A program made the translations under genes and the position numbers. Source: Neolewinella persica DSM 23188 (GTDB lineage Bacteria; Bacteroidota; Bacteroidia; Chitinophagales; Saprospiraceae). Taken from it: DNA of 64,000 bases. The DNA is taken from the NCBI RefSeq assembly GCF_000373105.1, contig NZ_KB890421.1:1-64000 (forward strand). Direction: 5' to 3'. Shown one piece after another: positions 41,691 to 51,731 of the stretch (its first letter is position 1; each line of letters starts with the position of its first letter). Under the pieces are notes generated by a model, which was not told where the DNA came from, ran no database searches, and saw only the letters and a program-made list of their open reading frames with translations.

Positions 41691-43496
41691 ATGCGCCCTC
41701 TGTTGATCCTGTTTTATACCGCCCTAAGTCTATCTCTTTTCGCCCAATCTACCTTTAGTGGCTGTGTCACCGACGAGTTGGATGAGCCGTTGATCGGTGC
41801 TGCCATTAGTCATGGTGCCGCAGGAACGGTTACGGATGTTGATGGCTGTTTTTCCCTGGAAGCAAGCGGTGACTCGGTATTGCTAAAGTTGTCCTACACG
41901 GGATACGTCGAGCAAAAGGTGATGGTTTATGCAGGTAAATCGCTGACTATCCAGATGGTGAATAAGACTGAACTTCTGGAGGAAGTGGTGGTGACCGAGT
42001 ATCGTGTTCCACTTGTTGAAATGGACCGTACGACCACTGGTTATACGGTTACAGATGAAGTACCCGGGCCATTGCCGGCATACAGCACAAGCAGAAAAAG
42101 AGAACATGCAAGTGCCTCTCCTGGCAGAAGTGAATCAGCTTTTGCTGATGAAGCTCCTGGTGCCTCAGCCGCCCAAGCAGCTGGCCAACTCACCGCCGGC
42201 GAATCTAACGATTTCGGAAAATGGGACCTTTGGGAAGACATCAGTAAAGAAGACCTGGCCGAGTTTCGGGACATCTGGCAGCTGTACCCCGACAATCGGT
42301 ACGCCGTTCAATTAACCTATCCTGGTGGCAGCCCTGCTGTTGATGTTGAGGTAGAATTGCGAGATGGGCAAGGGGGAATCGTCTGGGCAGCCAGAACAGA
42401 TAATCAGGGGCGGTCAGAGCTCTGGCGGGGCATGATGAACCCCAAAGCGAACGAGCAGGCACAACTGCAATTGGTGGCCTCTGTTTTTGGAAAGGAATAC
42501 GCATTGCCCACTAGCCATCACTTTAAAATGGGACTAAATACGCTCGAGCTGCCAGTTCCTTGTGAGCGGCGCACGGAAGTTGATATTGCCTTCGTCGTAG
42601 ACGCAACGGGAAGCATGGGAGATGAGATCAGCTACCTGAGTAGTGAGCTCTCCGATGTGATATTGAGGACGCAAGCCAACTTAAAAGATGCTGACCTCCG
42701 AACGGCAGCTGTTTTTTATCGGGACAGTACAGATGCCTATGTGACCCAGCACCAGCAGTTTGCCAGTGATTATGCGGAGACAGTAGCTTACGTCAATAAA
42801 CAAACCCATGGCGGTGGCGGCGATCATCCCGAAGCAGTTGACGCAGCTCTTGAAACCGCCCTTATTCAATTGGAATGGCGGGAGACCGCTGCCTCCAGGT
42901 TGTTGTTTTTGGTGCTTGATGCGCCGCCCCACCAAGACGCCGATAATGTCAATCGACTGCAGGAAATGACGGCGCTGGCCGCGAAACAGGGTGTTCGGAT
43001 TATACCGATCGTGTGTTCAGGGATGACCAAAGATGGAGAGTACTTGCTTCGCTCTATTGCCCTGGGAACAAACGGAACCTATGTTTTCCTCACTGACGAT
43101 AGCGGAATTGGCGGCACCCACCTCAAACCCACTACCGACAGCTACGACGTGGAGAAGTTGAACGATCTGATGGTGCGGGTGATCCGCCAGTTTAGTGAGA
43201 CGCAGGAATGTGGAGCTGAGATAAACGAAAATAGCTTGGTAAAGGCCGACCAGACTAAAGTGGAAATCAAATTTCGTGCCTATCCAAACCCCACCAGTGG
43301 ACCGGTCACGGTCAAACTTCCCGAGAGCAGTGGAGAGGTATTTGTATTGGATATGCTGGGGAAGTTGCTCCGGAGAATTCCGATCAACGCGCGTAAGCAG
43401 ACCATTGATCTCGGAGGGCTGGCCAGCGGAACTTATTTGTTGCGGTACGAGGACGGCGACAAACTAGGTGCGCAAAGGATTGTGTTGACCCGGTAG
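41691..43496 (+). CDS. T9SS-exported vWA protein with carboxypeptidase-regulatory domain
   Basis: 601 residues. Signal peptide 1-18; a carboxypeptidase-regulatory-like domain at about 22-100 (SGCVTDELDEPLIGAAI, TVTDVDGCFSL, LSYTGYVEQKV, LLEEVVVTEYR, the same beginning as TonB receptors but with no barrel). A VWFA-like domain follows at about 295-500: VDIAFVVDATGSMGDEISYL carries the DxTGS form of the MIDAS. The last 80 residues are a type A T9SS sorting domain (YPNPTSGPVTVKLP, LDMLGKLLRRI, LASGTYLLRY). It should be exported and attached to or released from the surface. Binding partner unknown. Confidence 0.88.
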   Translation: MRPLLILFYTALSLSLFAQSTFSGCVTDELDEPLIGAAISHGAAGTVTDVDGCFSLEASGDSVLLKLSYTGYVEQKVMVYAGKSLTIQMVNKTELLEEVVVTEYRVPLVEMDRTTTGYTVTDEVPGPLPAYSTSRKREHASASPGRSESAFADEAPGASAAQAAGQLTAGESNDFGKWDLWEDISKEDLAEFRDIWQLYPDNRYAVQLTYPGGSPAVDVEVELRDGQGGIVWAARTDNQGRSELWRGMMNPKANEQAQLQLVASVFGKEYALPTSHHFKMGLNTLELPVPCERRTEVDIAFVVDATGSMGDEISYLSSELSDVILRTQANLKDADLRTAAVFYRDSTDAYVTQHQQFASDYAETVAYVNKQTHGGGGDHPEAVDAALETALIQLEWRETAASRLLFLVLDAPPHQDADNVNRLQEMTALAAKQGVRIIPIVCSGMTKDGEYLLRSIALGTNGTYVFLTDDSGIGGTHLKPTTDSYDVEKLNDLMVRVIRQFSETQECGAEINENSLVKADQTKVEIKFRAYPNPTSGPVTVKLPESSGEVFVLDMLGKLLRRIPINARKQTIDLGGLASGTYLLRYEDGDKLGAQRIVLTR

Positions 43497-43630
43497 TATT
43501 AAGGAAAATGTAAGCCAGCAGGCTTTATTCAAATTGTTTTGTTAAAAGAGGGGTATCCCCTGCGGTTTTGGGTGCTTTTAGGTGTCACTTGTTTGAAAGC
43601 GAATTCTTATACCTATAAATACCCAACATC

Positions 43631-44818
43631 ATGTACACCATTAACCCTACTCGGGCCATTTTTGTGGCCCTGTTTTTCACCCTGTTTTCTACCGCAAGCC
43701 TATTTGCTCAAAATTGTGCTCATCCGGATTACTCCTCCCTGGAAGAGCTTTACAACGCTACCGGAGGAGACGATTGGGCCAACAATAATGGTTGGCTCAC
43801 CAGCTGCGAGCCATGTACCTGGGCTGGTATCGGCTGTGACGAAAATAACCGTGTCACCAGTATCATACTTCGTGGCAATGGCCTGACGGGGGCGCTACCT
43901 GTCGATATTGGTGATTTCGATCAACTACGTGTAATCAACCTGGCTTATAACGAAGTGGCCGGTGAATTGCCAGCCTCCTTGTTTACTATTGCGTCCCTCC
44001 GTGACATCAATTTTAGTGGCAACCGGTTTTCCGGAACCCTGCCTGCTACCATTGGCGAGCAGCCACTCCTGGAGAACCTCCGCCTGAATAATAACCAGCT
44101 GGCGGGAACATTGCCGGAAGCACTTTCTACCTTCTCCCAGATGAAAATCCTGACGCTGAATAACAATGGCTTCACGGGGTCGGTGCCTGCAGGCTTAGGT
44201 GACCTTGCCTTTCTCTTTAACCTGGACGTAAGCCAAAACAACCTGTCCGGTTGTTTCCCTCAAGACCTGGAGAACCTCTGCGGTAACGCCAGAATGCGTT
44301 TTGGTGGAAATTCATCGCTGTCCTGGTCCGGTGATTTTGCGACCTTTTGCTCCAGCGGATTCGCTACTGAACAGGTAGGAGCTCCCTGTGATGACGGTAT
44401 CCCGGAAACGGAAGGTGACGTAATCACCTTTGATTGTGGTTGTAGTGGAGAATTAAATCCCAATGGATTTACGGGTGCCGGACTGGAAAGCATTTATGAA
44501 CCGGATGTAGCTGAGCGGGATGAGCAAATCCGAACACGCCCTGGCTTAGGCCGCGTTCTACCGTCGTTCCGCCAGGAAATTACTCAACTTACTGTATTTC
44601 CTAATCCAGTGGTTGGCGATAACCTTTCGGTTCGTTTACCTCTAGGTTCACAAAACTCGCAGCTGCGACTTTTATCTTTAACGGGTCGCGTAATTATCAA
44701 TACGACAATGGATGGACCAACAACTGAACTGCTGTTGCCTCGCCTTACTGCAGGCGTATACCTGCTGGAGTCAGTTACTAACGGTGAGCGCTCTGTTCAG
44801 CGGGTTGTTGTTCAATAA
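43631..44818 (+). CDS. T9SS-exported leucine-rich repeat protein
   Basis: 395 residues, signal peptide 1-26. The N-terminal cap (LEELYNATGGDDWANNNGWL, CTWAGIGCDENNRV) and about six plant-type repeats (LxxLxLxxNxLxGxLP, for example LLENLRLNNNQLAGTLPEAL) match the Bacteroidota LRR surface family. A type A sorting domain ends the protein (VFPNPVVGDNLSVRLP, LSLTGRVI, LTAGVYLLE). LRR folds usually bind proteins, so adhesion is a plausible role. Two transcription units around it are likely: the vWA gene upstream is 134 bp away. Confidence 0.9.
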   Translation: MYTINPTRAIFVALFFTLFSTASLFAQNCAHPDYSSLEELYNATGGDDWANNNGWLTSCEPCTWAGIGCDENNRVTSIILRGNGLTGALPVDIGDFDQLRVINLAYNEVAGELPASLFTIASLRDINFSGNRFSGTLPATIGEQPLLENLRLNNNQLAGTLPEALSTFSQMKILTLNNNGFTGSVPAGLGDLAFLFNLDVSQNNLSGCFPQDLENLCGNARMRFGGNSSLSWSGDFATFCSSGFATEQVGAPCDDGIPETEGDVITFDCGCSGELNPNGFTGAGLESIYEPDVAERDEQIRTRPGLGRVLPSFRQEITQLTVFPNPVVGDNLSVRLPLGSQNSQLRLLSLTGRVIINTTMDGPTTELLLPRLTAGVYLLESVTNGERSVQRVVVQ

Positions 44819-44864
44819 CTTCGATTTGCTGCATGTTTTTAGTCTAAGGTTTTTTTTAACGCCA

Positions 44865-45959
44865 TTAACCCTTTTTAAGGAGGTATTCTTCCACTGTCAT
44901 CCCGGCAGCAGCGGCATCGGCTTCCAGTTTGGCGTCACGTTTATCGTGCTTAAGTACTCGCTTACGGCTTTTGAAGGGGACGTAGCGGTAAGGCTTGTCC
45001 TGGAAGTCGGTGGCAAGGGAATCAATCGAGCGAGTGGCTTCGTTGAGTTGGATGTACATTTTATCGTCACTAAGCAGCTTGCCCAATGTGCCCTTTCCGG
45101 AGTTAACGTCCTGCATAAGGGTATTCACCCCACCTACAGCTTTATCGGCCCGACTTAAGGTTCCCTGAAGGCTTTTAATGGTAGTATTAACTTCAGTCAT
45201 GGTCTCCTCCAGATCAATTTTACTCAGGCCCTCGGAGAATCCTTCTGCATTGTCGATCATCCCGGCAATAGATTCCTGCTTAGCGGCCAGAGTATTGGTC
45301 AATGCAGCGAGGTTTTCCATGGTGGTATTGATCTCTCCGGCATTAGCATCAAGAATACGCTGGAGGCGTGCGGTACTGGCCTTCAGATTTTCCATTGTTA
45401 TTGCCAGGTCGTTAGTAGACCGTGCAATGGGATTGTCGCTTTCGGGACTGAAGAGTTCATGCATAAGGCTATCCATGGTACTCTTGAGTGTTTCTTTTGC
45501 GGCGTCAACGGGGCTGACCTCATCATTGTCGCCAGTACCACCAGTAAAGGAGGCTAAGAGGCTTAGCACCCGTCCCTCCAATTCAGTTCCTTCTTCTGCG
45601 CAGTCGCCATCACCGAAACAAGGTTGGTCATAAGAAAGAATTACCGCTTTCTGCCCCATCACACTAACAGTGGCAATCAGGGCTTTGGTGTTTTTTGGAA
45701 TGTTGATACCTTTCTTAATGTCGAATGTGACCTTGGCTTTACTATCCTGTTGGTTCAACTCTATGCCATTGACGGAGCCGACGGAAACTCCACTAATGGT
45801 CACTGGCGTGCCCACCGTTAGCCCATCAACGCTGTCATAAATAGAGTAGTAGTAAGTTGAACTAGACAAAAGATTGCTGCCCTGAATGAACTTATAACCC
45901 CAGAACGCAAGGGCAATGGCCACAATGGCGAGGATTCCGATTTTAACTTCGTAACGCAT
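44865..45959 (-). CDS. MlaD/MCE-family lipid-transport protein
   Basis: 364 residues from the ATG at 45959 (MRYEVKIGILAIVAIALAFWG), which gives one N-terminal membrane helix; the longer frame is less likely. The MCE domain follows at about 37-115 (YYYSIYDSVDGLTVGTPVTISGVSVGSV, the canonical motif). The rest is a long, mostly helical coiled-coil rich in Asp/Thr/Leu, ending in a basic tail (SRKRVLKHDKRDAK). MlaD-type proteins form hexameric rings between inner membrane and outer membrane and carry phospholipids. The partner permease and ATPase are not adjacent. A TACTTTTG box lies upstream at 46042-46049. Confidence 0.9.
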   Translation of the reverse strand: MRYEVKIGILAIVAIALAFWGYKFIQGSNLLSSSTYYYSIYDSVDGLTVGTPVTISGVSVGSVNGIELNQQDSKAKVTFDIKKGINIPKNTKALIATVSVMGQKAVILSYDQPCFGDGDCAEEGTELEGRVLSLLASFTGGTGDNDEVSPVDAAKETLKSTMDSLMHELFSPESDNPIARSTNDLAITMENLKASTARLQRILDANAGEINTTMENLAALTNTLAAKQESIAGMIDNAEGFSEGLSKIDLEETMTEVNTTIKSLQGTLSRADKAVGGVNTLMQDVNSGKGTLGKLLSDDKMYIQLNEATRSIDSLATDFQDKPYRYVPFKSRKRVLKHDKRDAKLEADAAAAGMTVEEYLLKKG

Positions 45960-46041
45960 AAAGGGGCTGTATGGTAAATGAGGTAGCGACTTGATTTTGC
46001 CCGGCAGACAAATGTTAAGGAGGCTCAACCGGGATGGGCCG

Positions 46042-46049
46042 CAAAAGTA
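46042..46049 (-). promoter_or_regulatory. TACTTTTG -7 box upstream of mlaD-like gene
   Basis: Perfect TAnnTTTG on the minus strand, 82 bp before the ATG at 45959. No clear -33 TTG. Confidence 0.4.
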
Positions 46050-46135
46050 CGGTGCTGTAACGTGACGGAGGGGCTCTTGGTTTGATCTTTAATCGGGGGG
46101 ATGGTTTTTACTTCGTTTGCTTTCAACAATATGCC

Positions 46136-46155
46136 TTGCACCTGCGGCCGCGGCC
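46136..46155 (-). repeat. Dispersed GC-rich element, intergenic
   Basis: TTGCACCTGCGGCCGCGGCC, reverse orientation, in the divergent spacer between the MCE and cytochrome c genes. Confidence 0.8.
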
Positions 46156-46224
46156 AAAATTCCTAAACCCTCTTTCGTCCCAACCGTTATGAACCCATAA
46201 GTTTCATTGAAAATCTTTTCCACT

Positions 46225-46617
46225 ATGCGTTCATTTTTCGGTTTCCTGATTTGTGCGGCCATTTTATTGCTCGCAATTGCCTGCGGGAAAACTGAAAACG
46301 TTCAGGGCCACAGCTTGTATGACCAGCATTGCGCCAGCTGTCATTTCGAAGAAGGAACTGGTTTACGCCAGCTGATGCCGCCACTCGCAGGCTCCGATTA
46401 CCTGCGCGACCAACAAAAAGAAGTGGTGCGATCAATTCGTTACGGCCTGGCTGGGCCCATCCAGGTTAACGGCATTACTTATAACGAGGTTATGCCAGGT
46501 AACAAGGAACTTTCAGAGTTCCAGATCGTAAATATTGTAAATTATATCAACCAGGCCTGGGGGAATGATTACGGCAGAATATCGGTAGAGGACACCCGTC
46601 GATGGTTAGCAGAATAA
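46225..46617 (+). CDS. Small c-type cytochrome lipoprotein
   Basis: 130 residues. I chose the ATG at 46225 over a TTG six codons upstream because it gives a tight lipoprotein signal (MRSFFGFLICAAILLLAIAC, acceptor Cys20). One heme c site CASCH at 36-40; the distal ligand is probably the Met in NEVMPGNK. Length and spacing fit a mono-heme cytochrome c of the class I type. It would carry electrons at the inner-membrane outer face. Neighbours give no pathway. Convergent with the pirin gene. Confidence 0.88.
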   Translation: MRSFFGFLICAAILLLAIACGKTENVQGHSLYDQHCASCHFEEGTGLRQLMPPLAGSDYLRDQQKEVVRSIRYGLAGPIQVNGITYNEVMPGNKELSEFQIVNIVNYINQAWGNDYGRISVEDTRRWLAE

Positions 46618-46639
46618 ATCAGATGGCTCCCATTGAAGA

Positions 46640-47656
46640 TCAACTTCGTTCTTCGGTGGTACCATCAGGGTAGCGAGCAAACCGCCCACGATCGCGATCG
46701 TGGACATGCTCTTCTGATGGCCACGGCCAGCCACCAAATTGTGTTTTCCGGTATTCCGCAAAAGCCAGGGCAATTTCTTCTTGGGTGTTCATTACAAATG
46801 GACCATGCTGAACAACTGGCTCGTTAATTGGCCGGGCCTGTAATAATAGCATGGACACTGGCTCTTTTCCGGCGACCAGCGGGATTTCAGCGCCGCTGTC
46901 GACCTGAATAGCGTGGTAATTAGCCACTGATTGATCGGCGGCCTGCAATCGATCTCCGTTATACATGTAGAGGGCACGGTTGATGCCCGCAGCGGTTGCT
47001 GGTAAGGTCCACGACCCTCCTGGCTCCATGTTGATGATCCATACCGCAAGATGATTATTGGCATCAGCAGCCCAGGAGTGCGGAGGTGGGGCAAGTGAAG
47101 GAGTATCACCTAAGTCTCCGGCAATAATTTTTACGGTCGTTACTTTTCCCGCAGCATCCGGAAGCTTAACGACTGGAATGTCTTCTGACCAGAGCATCTT
47201 GTAGTTGGGAGAAACCATTTTGTTCTTCCGTGGGAGGTTGAGCCATATCTGGAACAGTTCCAGGGTATTGCCCTCCTTCTCATTGATAAGCGGGAACATT
47301 TCTGCGTGTAGTACGCCTTTTCCGGCGGTCATCCACTGAACGTCTCCTTTGCCAAATCTTCCGGTAGCGCCGAGGGAATCCGTATGGTCTGCATAACCTT
47401 GCTCCACCACGGTGATGGTTTCGAAACCCCGATGCGGGTGGTGAGGAAATCCCGGGACGGTTTGCCCATGATACATACTCCAACCATCCTTACCTCCAAA
47501 ATCCTGACCCATGCGGCGACCCGCTGTTCCCGGCAACGGTCCGAGCTGTTCATTGCCCTCCGGATAAAGATCGTGGTGGTGTACACTAAATAAAAAGGGA
47601 TCGAGGGTTTGCCAGGTAGGGCCTAAGGGAGAAATAGCCAGGATAGGATCAGACAT
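46640..47656 (-). CDS. Pirin family protein (bicupin)
   Basis: 338 residues. The N-terminal cupin has the metal-binding motifs of pirins, HHPHRGFETITVVEQG and GKGVLHAEMF (His, His, His, Glu). The second cupin region has PARPINEPVVQHGPFVMN. Pirins are iron proteins with quercetinase or redox-sensing roles; the particular role here is unknown. A divergent intergenic region of 225 bp separates it from the surface-protein gene. Confidence 0.9.
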   Translation of the reverse strand: MSDPILAISPLGPTWQTLDPFLFSVHHHDLYPEGNEQLGPLPGTAGRRMGQDFGGKDGWSMYHGQTVPGFPHHPHRGFETITVVEQGYADHTDSLGATGRFGKGDVQWMTAGKGVLHAEMFPLINEKEGNTLELFQIWLNLPRKNKMVSPNYKMLWSEDIPVVKLPDAAGKVTTVKIIAGDLGDTPSLAPPPHSWAADANNHLAVWIINMEPGGSWTLPATAAGINRALYMYNGDRLQAADQSVANYHAIQVDSGAEIPLVAGKEPVSMLLLQARPINEPVVQHGPFVMNTQEEIALAFAEYRKTQFGGWPWPSEEHVHDRDRGRFARYPDGTTEERS

Positions 47657-47816
47657 AATCGGAGTACTTTGAATTGCATAATTCCCTTGTCCTCAACGGA
47701 AAGCAGGGCGATGATAAATTAACGTAGGTACATCAAAATGGTTCTTTCTATTTAGCGGCTTCCCGACTGGGTGTTAATCTGTACCGATAGGCAGCCTTGG
47801 GAGTTGGTAAAATTCG

Positions 47817-47823
47817 TACTTTG
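47817..47823 (+). promoter_or_regulatory. Candidate promoter for the type B T9SS protein
   Basis: TTG at 47797-47799, 17-nt spacer, TACTTTG at 47817-47823 (one base short of TAnnTTTG). It would give a 5' leader of about 50 nt for the gene at 47882. Confidence 0.35.
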
Positions 47824-47881
47824 GCGGGACCAAACGGCGCAGCTTTCCTACGCCGTAACCTAAACCAGCGGCGGCTTACCT

Positions 47882-50224
47882 ATGAAGAACCGTTTATTCG
47901 TACTACTTACCTCCCTTTTCTGTTGTGCTTCTGCCTTGTTTGCACAAGTCCCAGACGTTGCTATCCTGAACCCTGATACCGTTAACATTTGCCGTGGAGA
48001 TACCCTGCAATTGCTTACCACGGATAATGGAAGCGGTGCTGTTATCACCTGGCAGACCACCAATGGATTTTTGGACGCGGCAACAACACCTAACCCTCGC
48101 GCAATCCCTGATTTCTCCCGCTACTACGTCGTAGCTGCCGGAAATACCCTGGATTCTATCTATGTCGACGTTGATGTATTTGTTGTTCCTCAGCTGATTA
48201 ACGATACCCTGGTCTGCCAGGGCTATCCATTATTGTTGATTACCGACTCTGTAAATAACAGGGGGAATACCCTTTATGACTGGAGCCCCGGCCGTTTCCT
48301 CGATGATTCCACGGACGTTAACGCCGTCTACATTTCACAATCAGCTATTGATACCGTTTTTACGCTTGTCTCCACTGCGGCGAACGGTGCTTGTGCAGAT
48401 ACCCAAATGGTCCGGGTAGAGATTATCCGGAGCGATTTGAGCATCTTTGGCGAAGACTCCATTTTCCGATGTCTCGGTGATGAAGTACAGGTTCTTGAAG
48501 TCTCGGCTGATCCCTCTGCGGGGGCCAGCCCAACCTGGTTCCCTACTACGGGCGCTGTAGGGAATTCAGACGGGTTCACCTTTCGGGTCAATCCAATGGA
48601 AAACACCACTTACTACGTTGAAGATGTCCTGAACGGATGCTACCAGATCGACTCCGTATACGTGCGTATCGATTCTCTTCCCGACATGACGCTTACCGTG
48701 GACCCAATGAAGGATCCTTACTGCCAGGGAGATACCTTTTTTATCAGATCCCCCACTTATGACGCTGGAGATTATCAACTGATTACCCACGACTGGACCG
48801 TGGCTCCGGGTATCGCAAGCCCAAATGAATTGTACAATGCGGTGTTTTTTGCCAGCGATTCAGCTTTGGTCACCCGGGTAACGGAAAACGGTGGTTGTTC
48901 TCAGACCGATACGGTACAAATCAACGTGATAAAGCCACCAATTCTCATTTTTGACCCTGATCCGGCCATGGTCTGCCCGGGCGAAGAATTACAAATCAAC
49001 GTTACTTTCGGAGACGGTGGACCGCGCGGTGAACTTGAATGGGAAGACCCGAACAGTACGCTTAGCTGTACGGATTGTCTCGATCCCATCGCTACCGTTA
49101 CCGAGCCTACTACTTATATGATTACCGTTACGGCGGAAGGCTCCAATTGTACGGAACCCAGTGAGTATACCATTGGTATCATTGAGGACCAACGCCCCGA
49201 ACTCAATCCAGAAACGCTGATCTGCTCGGGTGACGCCGCCCGGGTGATCACCGGAGGTATTCGTTCGGATTACTCCTACCGAATTACCGGTGGTGGCATA
49301 GACTCTGCGGACCCCCAGGTGGAAGTAACTCCAATGGCTAATAACACGACCTACACAGTAGTAACTACTGGAGAGTGTGGCGAACTTACTGACCAGATTA
49401 CCTTCCGATTTGCCGACGACTACACCCTGACCGCGACCGGACCGGAGTTCGTTTGTTCTGGCGAGGAGGCCCTGCTTACTGCTCAACTTAGTAATGACCG
49501 CTCAGGTAGATTCGTCTGGACGGTAGATGGTGAAGAAGTAGGCCAGGGTGTTCAGATCACTCAGAACCCTACGGAAGATATGACAACTTATGTGGTTACG
49601 TTTACTGATGACTTCGGTTGTGGTTCCGCGATGGCAGCGGTAACCGTTCGGGTCATTGAGGCAGACCTGGATCCGGTCATTGTAGCCACGATTGACGGCA
49701 CCCCCATCACCGGTGCTGTTTTCAGCGGCAATAACGTTACCCTTACGGCAACAAATATTCCTGCTGGGTTGAATATCTCTTATTCCTGGTCGGGCAACCT
49801 GAGTCCTGCTACAGCTACAGGAGAAAGCATTGTTGTGAGCGTTCCGCCTCCGGGGCAAAGTGCGCCAAGTGAGCTTCGTTATACTTTATCGGTGACTACT
49901 GAGAATGGAAGTTGTGTCTTTACGGACGAAATCCGAATTGCCATCGAAGAGTCTACGTTCCGTATTCCGGAATTGATCACTCCGAATGGAGATGGAACCA
50001 ATGATATCTTCCGGGTCTTCTACGGTGGTCAGATCACCGATTTTACCATGACGGTTTTCAACCGTTGGGGGCAGAAGATATTTACTTCCACAGACGTTGA
50101 CGAAGGATGGGATGGGATGAAAAATGGTACGGCCCAAAACACCGATACTTACCTCTACATCGCCAAGTTCCGAATCAACGGTTCCGAGGTGGAACAGGAA
50201 GGGCAGTTTAGTTTGATCCGTTAA
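47882..50224 (+). CDS. T9SS type B (gliding-motility-associated) sorting-domain protein with Ig-like repeats
   Basis: 780 residues, signal peptide 1-21. The body is a series of about seven Ig-/PKD-like modules of about 85 residues, each with a cysteine pair and phrases like VCQGYPLLLITDS, CPGEELQINVTF, VCSGEEALLTA. The C-terminus is a CHU_C/type B sorting domain: LITPNGDGTNDIFRV, MTVFNRWGQKIF, GWDGMKNG, DTYLYI. Type B cargo is exported by the T9SS; sometimes it needs a PorP/SprF partner protein, which is not next door here. Likely a large surface structural protein. Confidence 0.92.
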   Translation: MKNRLFVLLTSLFCCASALFAQVPDVAILNPDTVNICRGDTLQLLTTDNGSGAVITWQTTNGFLDAATTPNPRAIPDFSRYYVVAAGNTLDSIYVDVDVFVVPQLINDTLVCQGYPLLLITDSVNNRGNTLYDWSPGRFLDDSTDVNAVYISQSAIDTVFTLVSTAANGACADTQMVRVEIIRSDLSIFGEDSIFRCLGDEVQVLEVSADPSAGASPTWFPTTGAVGNSDGFTFRVNPMENTTYYVEDVLNGCYQIDSVYVRIDSLPDMTLTVDPMKDPYCQGDTFFIRSPTYDAGDYQLITHDWTVAPGIASPNELYNAVFFASDSALVTRVTENGGCSQTDTVQINVIKPPILIFDPDPAMVCPGEELQINVTFGDGGPRGELEWEDPNSTLSCTDCLDPIATVTEPTTYMITVTAEGSNCTEPSEYTIGIIEDQRPELNPETLICSGDAARVITGGIRSDYSYRITGGGIDSADPQVEVTPMANNTTYTVVTTGECGELTDQITFRFADDYTLTATGPEFVCSGEEALLTAQLSNDRSGRFVWTVDGEEVGQGVQITQNPTEDMTTYVVTFTDDFGCGSAMAAVTVRVIEADLDPVIVATIDGTPITGAVFSGNNVTLTATNIPAGLNISYSWSGNLSPATATGESIVVSVPPPGQSAPSELRYTLSVTTENGSCVFTDEIRIAIEESTFRIPELITPNGDGTNDIFRVFYGGQITDFTMTVFNRWGQKIFTSTDVDEGWDGMKNGTAQNTDTYLYIAKFRINGSEVEQEGQFSLIR

Positions 50225-50369
50225 AGGGACCGGCTTTTCTGTGGCGAAAAAAATAGTTGATTTACCGTTTATAATAACGAAATCATCGAGATGGAGGACT
50301 TCACCCCGAACCTCCGTTCATTGATTCAGCAGGGTTAGACAATACCGTTTAAACATAAATCCACTGCCC

Positions 50370-51731
50370 ATGAGATTCATCGTTCTTCTTCAACTCTGCT
50401 TATGGATAAGCTTCGTTGCTCATGGCCAGGATTTTACCACCGTTGGCCCGCTCTCAGTGGCGGATAACCTGATAACAACGGCCGATCTTAACGGAGATAG
50501 CTTTCCCGACGTCGTTTTCCTGAGAAGGAGCCCCACTCTGATAACCGACCAGCTCGTCAGGCTAATCAACAACGGAGAGGAAACACCAGGATTTACGGAA
50601 AGTGTCATCATTGCCTCTAACGAACTCAGGGGGAAACCCGTCGTTGCTGACTTTAATCAGGATGGATTCGTAGACATCATCTTCGCTGGAGGTGCTCAAA
50701 CTTTACTGTTGTTTCAAGGATCAGCGAACGGAGAACTTACCGAAACGGCAAGCACCCTGCTTATGCCCAGCAGGATGGCCACCGCCGATTTAAACGGAGA
50801 TGAGTTTCCCGATATAGTTGGCATCAGTGCTTCCGAAGACCTGTTTGTTGCTTACTTCAATACCGGCACCGGATTCATCCGGGATACGCTCTATAATTCA
50901 GGGGTGGAGCCAAGAGGCTTCGACGTAGTAGACATTGACGGCGACGGCGACAACGACGTCCTGTTCGGCACGGAGGACGATACGGAAGAATCTCTTGTGC
51001 TACTAATTAATGACGGTACCGGCAGCTTCACCTCGCAGATTATTGAAGACGCTTCCAGCACCGTCCGTCTGGTGAATGCCATCTCCTCCGGCGACCTGAA
51101 CGGCGACGGCAAAAAGGACTTCGTCATCGTGGCTTCCAACAGTTGCTTCTCATACCTGCAGGGGGACAACCTAACCTTCACCCGAACGGAACAGCTGGCT
51201 GCTACTGATCTGCTTCGTAGCGTGGTTGTCGGCGACTTCAACCGTGACGGCAGCGATGATTTTGTGATTGGGGGAAACGCTTCCATTGGCATCAATTTAT
51301 ACCTGAATGATGCCATGGTTTCGCCCTCTTTTCAGGCTACTGAAGTGGGTTCAATACGCCCCGTATTTACCCTGTTTGCCGCCGATATGAATAGAGACAA
51401 TGACCTGGATTTAGTTACCAGCAACGGCGATGTTTACGTCTTGGAAAATCAGATCGAGCAGGTTACTTCCGTCATTTCTGTAGGCCCTGTTTTGCAGGAA
51501 GTCCTGGTATTTCCCAATCCTGTAGGCGAAGATTATATTTTCCTGACGGGTGAGGTAATGGAAACAGCCAATGCCTACGAACTAATGAATATTTCCGGTA
51601 AACTAATTCGTAAGGGACGGCTTGACCGCTCCGGTAAGATCAGTATGCACGATGTCGCTCGCGGTAGCTACCTGATTCGACTTTTCGATGGGAATATCCT
51701 GACGGGAAGAGGGAAAGTTATAAAAAGGTAA
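50370..51731 (+). CDS. T9SS-exported FG-GAP/VCBS repeat protein
   Basis: 453 residues, signal peptide 1-19. The body has about six FG-GAP-type repeats with Ca-binding loops of the kind DLNGDSFPDVVF, DFNQDGFVDIIF, DIDGDGDNDVLF, DLNGDGKKDFVIV and DFNRDGSDDFVI, which form a beta-propeller like integrin alpha chains. The C-terminus is a type A T9SS sorting domain (VFPNPVGEDYIF, LMNISGKLI, VARGSYLIRLF). Its role is probably extracellular, with carbohydrate or protein binding unproven. It follows the type B protein by 145 bp on the same strand. Confidence 0.92.
   Translation: MRFIVLLQLCLWISFVAHGQDFTTVGPLSVADNLITTADLNGDSFPDVVFLRRSPTLITDQLVRLINNGEETPGFTESVIIASNELRGKPVVADFNQDGFVDIIFAGGAQTLLLFQGSANGELTETASTLLMPSRMATADLNGDEFPDIVGISASEDLFVAYFNTGTGFIRDTLYNSGVEPRGFDVVDIDGDGDNDVLFGTEDDTEESLVLLINDGTGSFTSQIIEDASSTVRLVNAISSGDLNGDGKKDFVIVASNSCFSYLQGDNLTFTRTEQLAATDLLRSVVVGDFNRDGSDDFVIGGNASIGINLYLNDAMVSPSFQATEVGSIRPVFTLFAADMNRDNDLDLVTSNGDVYVLENQIEQVTSVISVGPVLQEVLVFPNPVGEDYIFLTGEVMETANAYELMNISGKLIRKGRLDRSGKISMHDVARGSYLIRLFDGNILTGRGKVIKR

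Noticed and set aside
48989-49486. 165-codon frame opposite the type B T9SS gene
   Set aside because: Shadow of the Ig-repeat coding sequence on the other strand.
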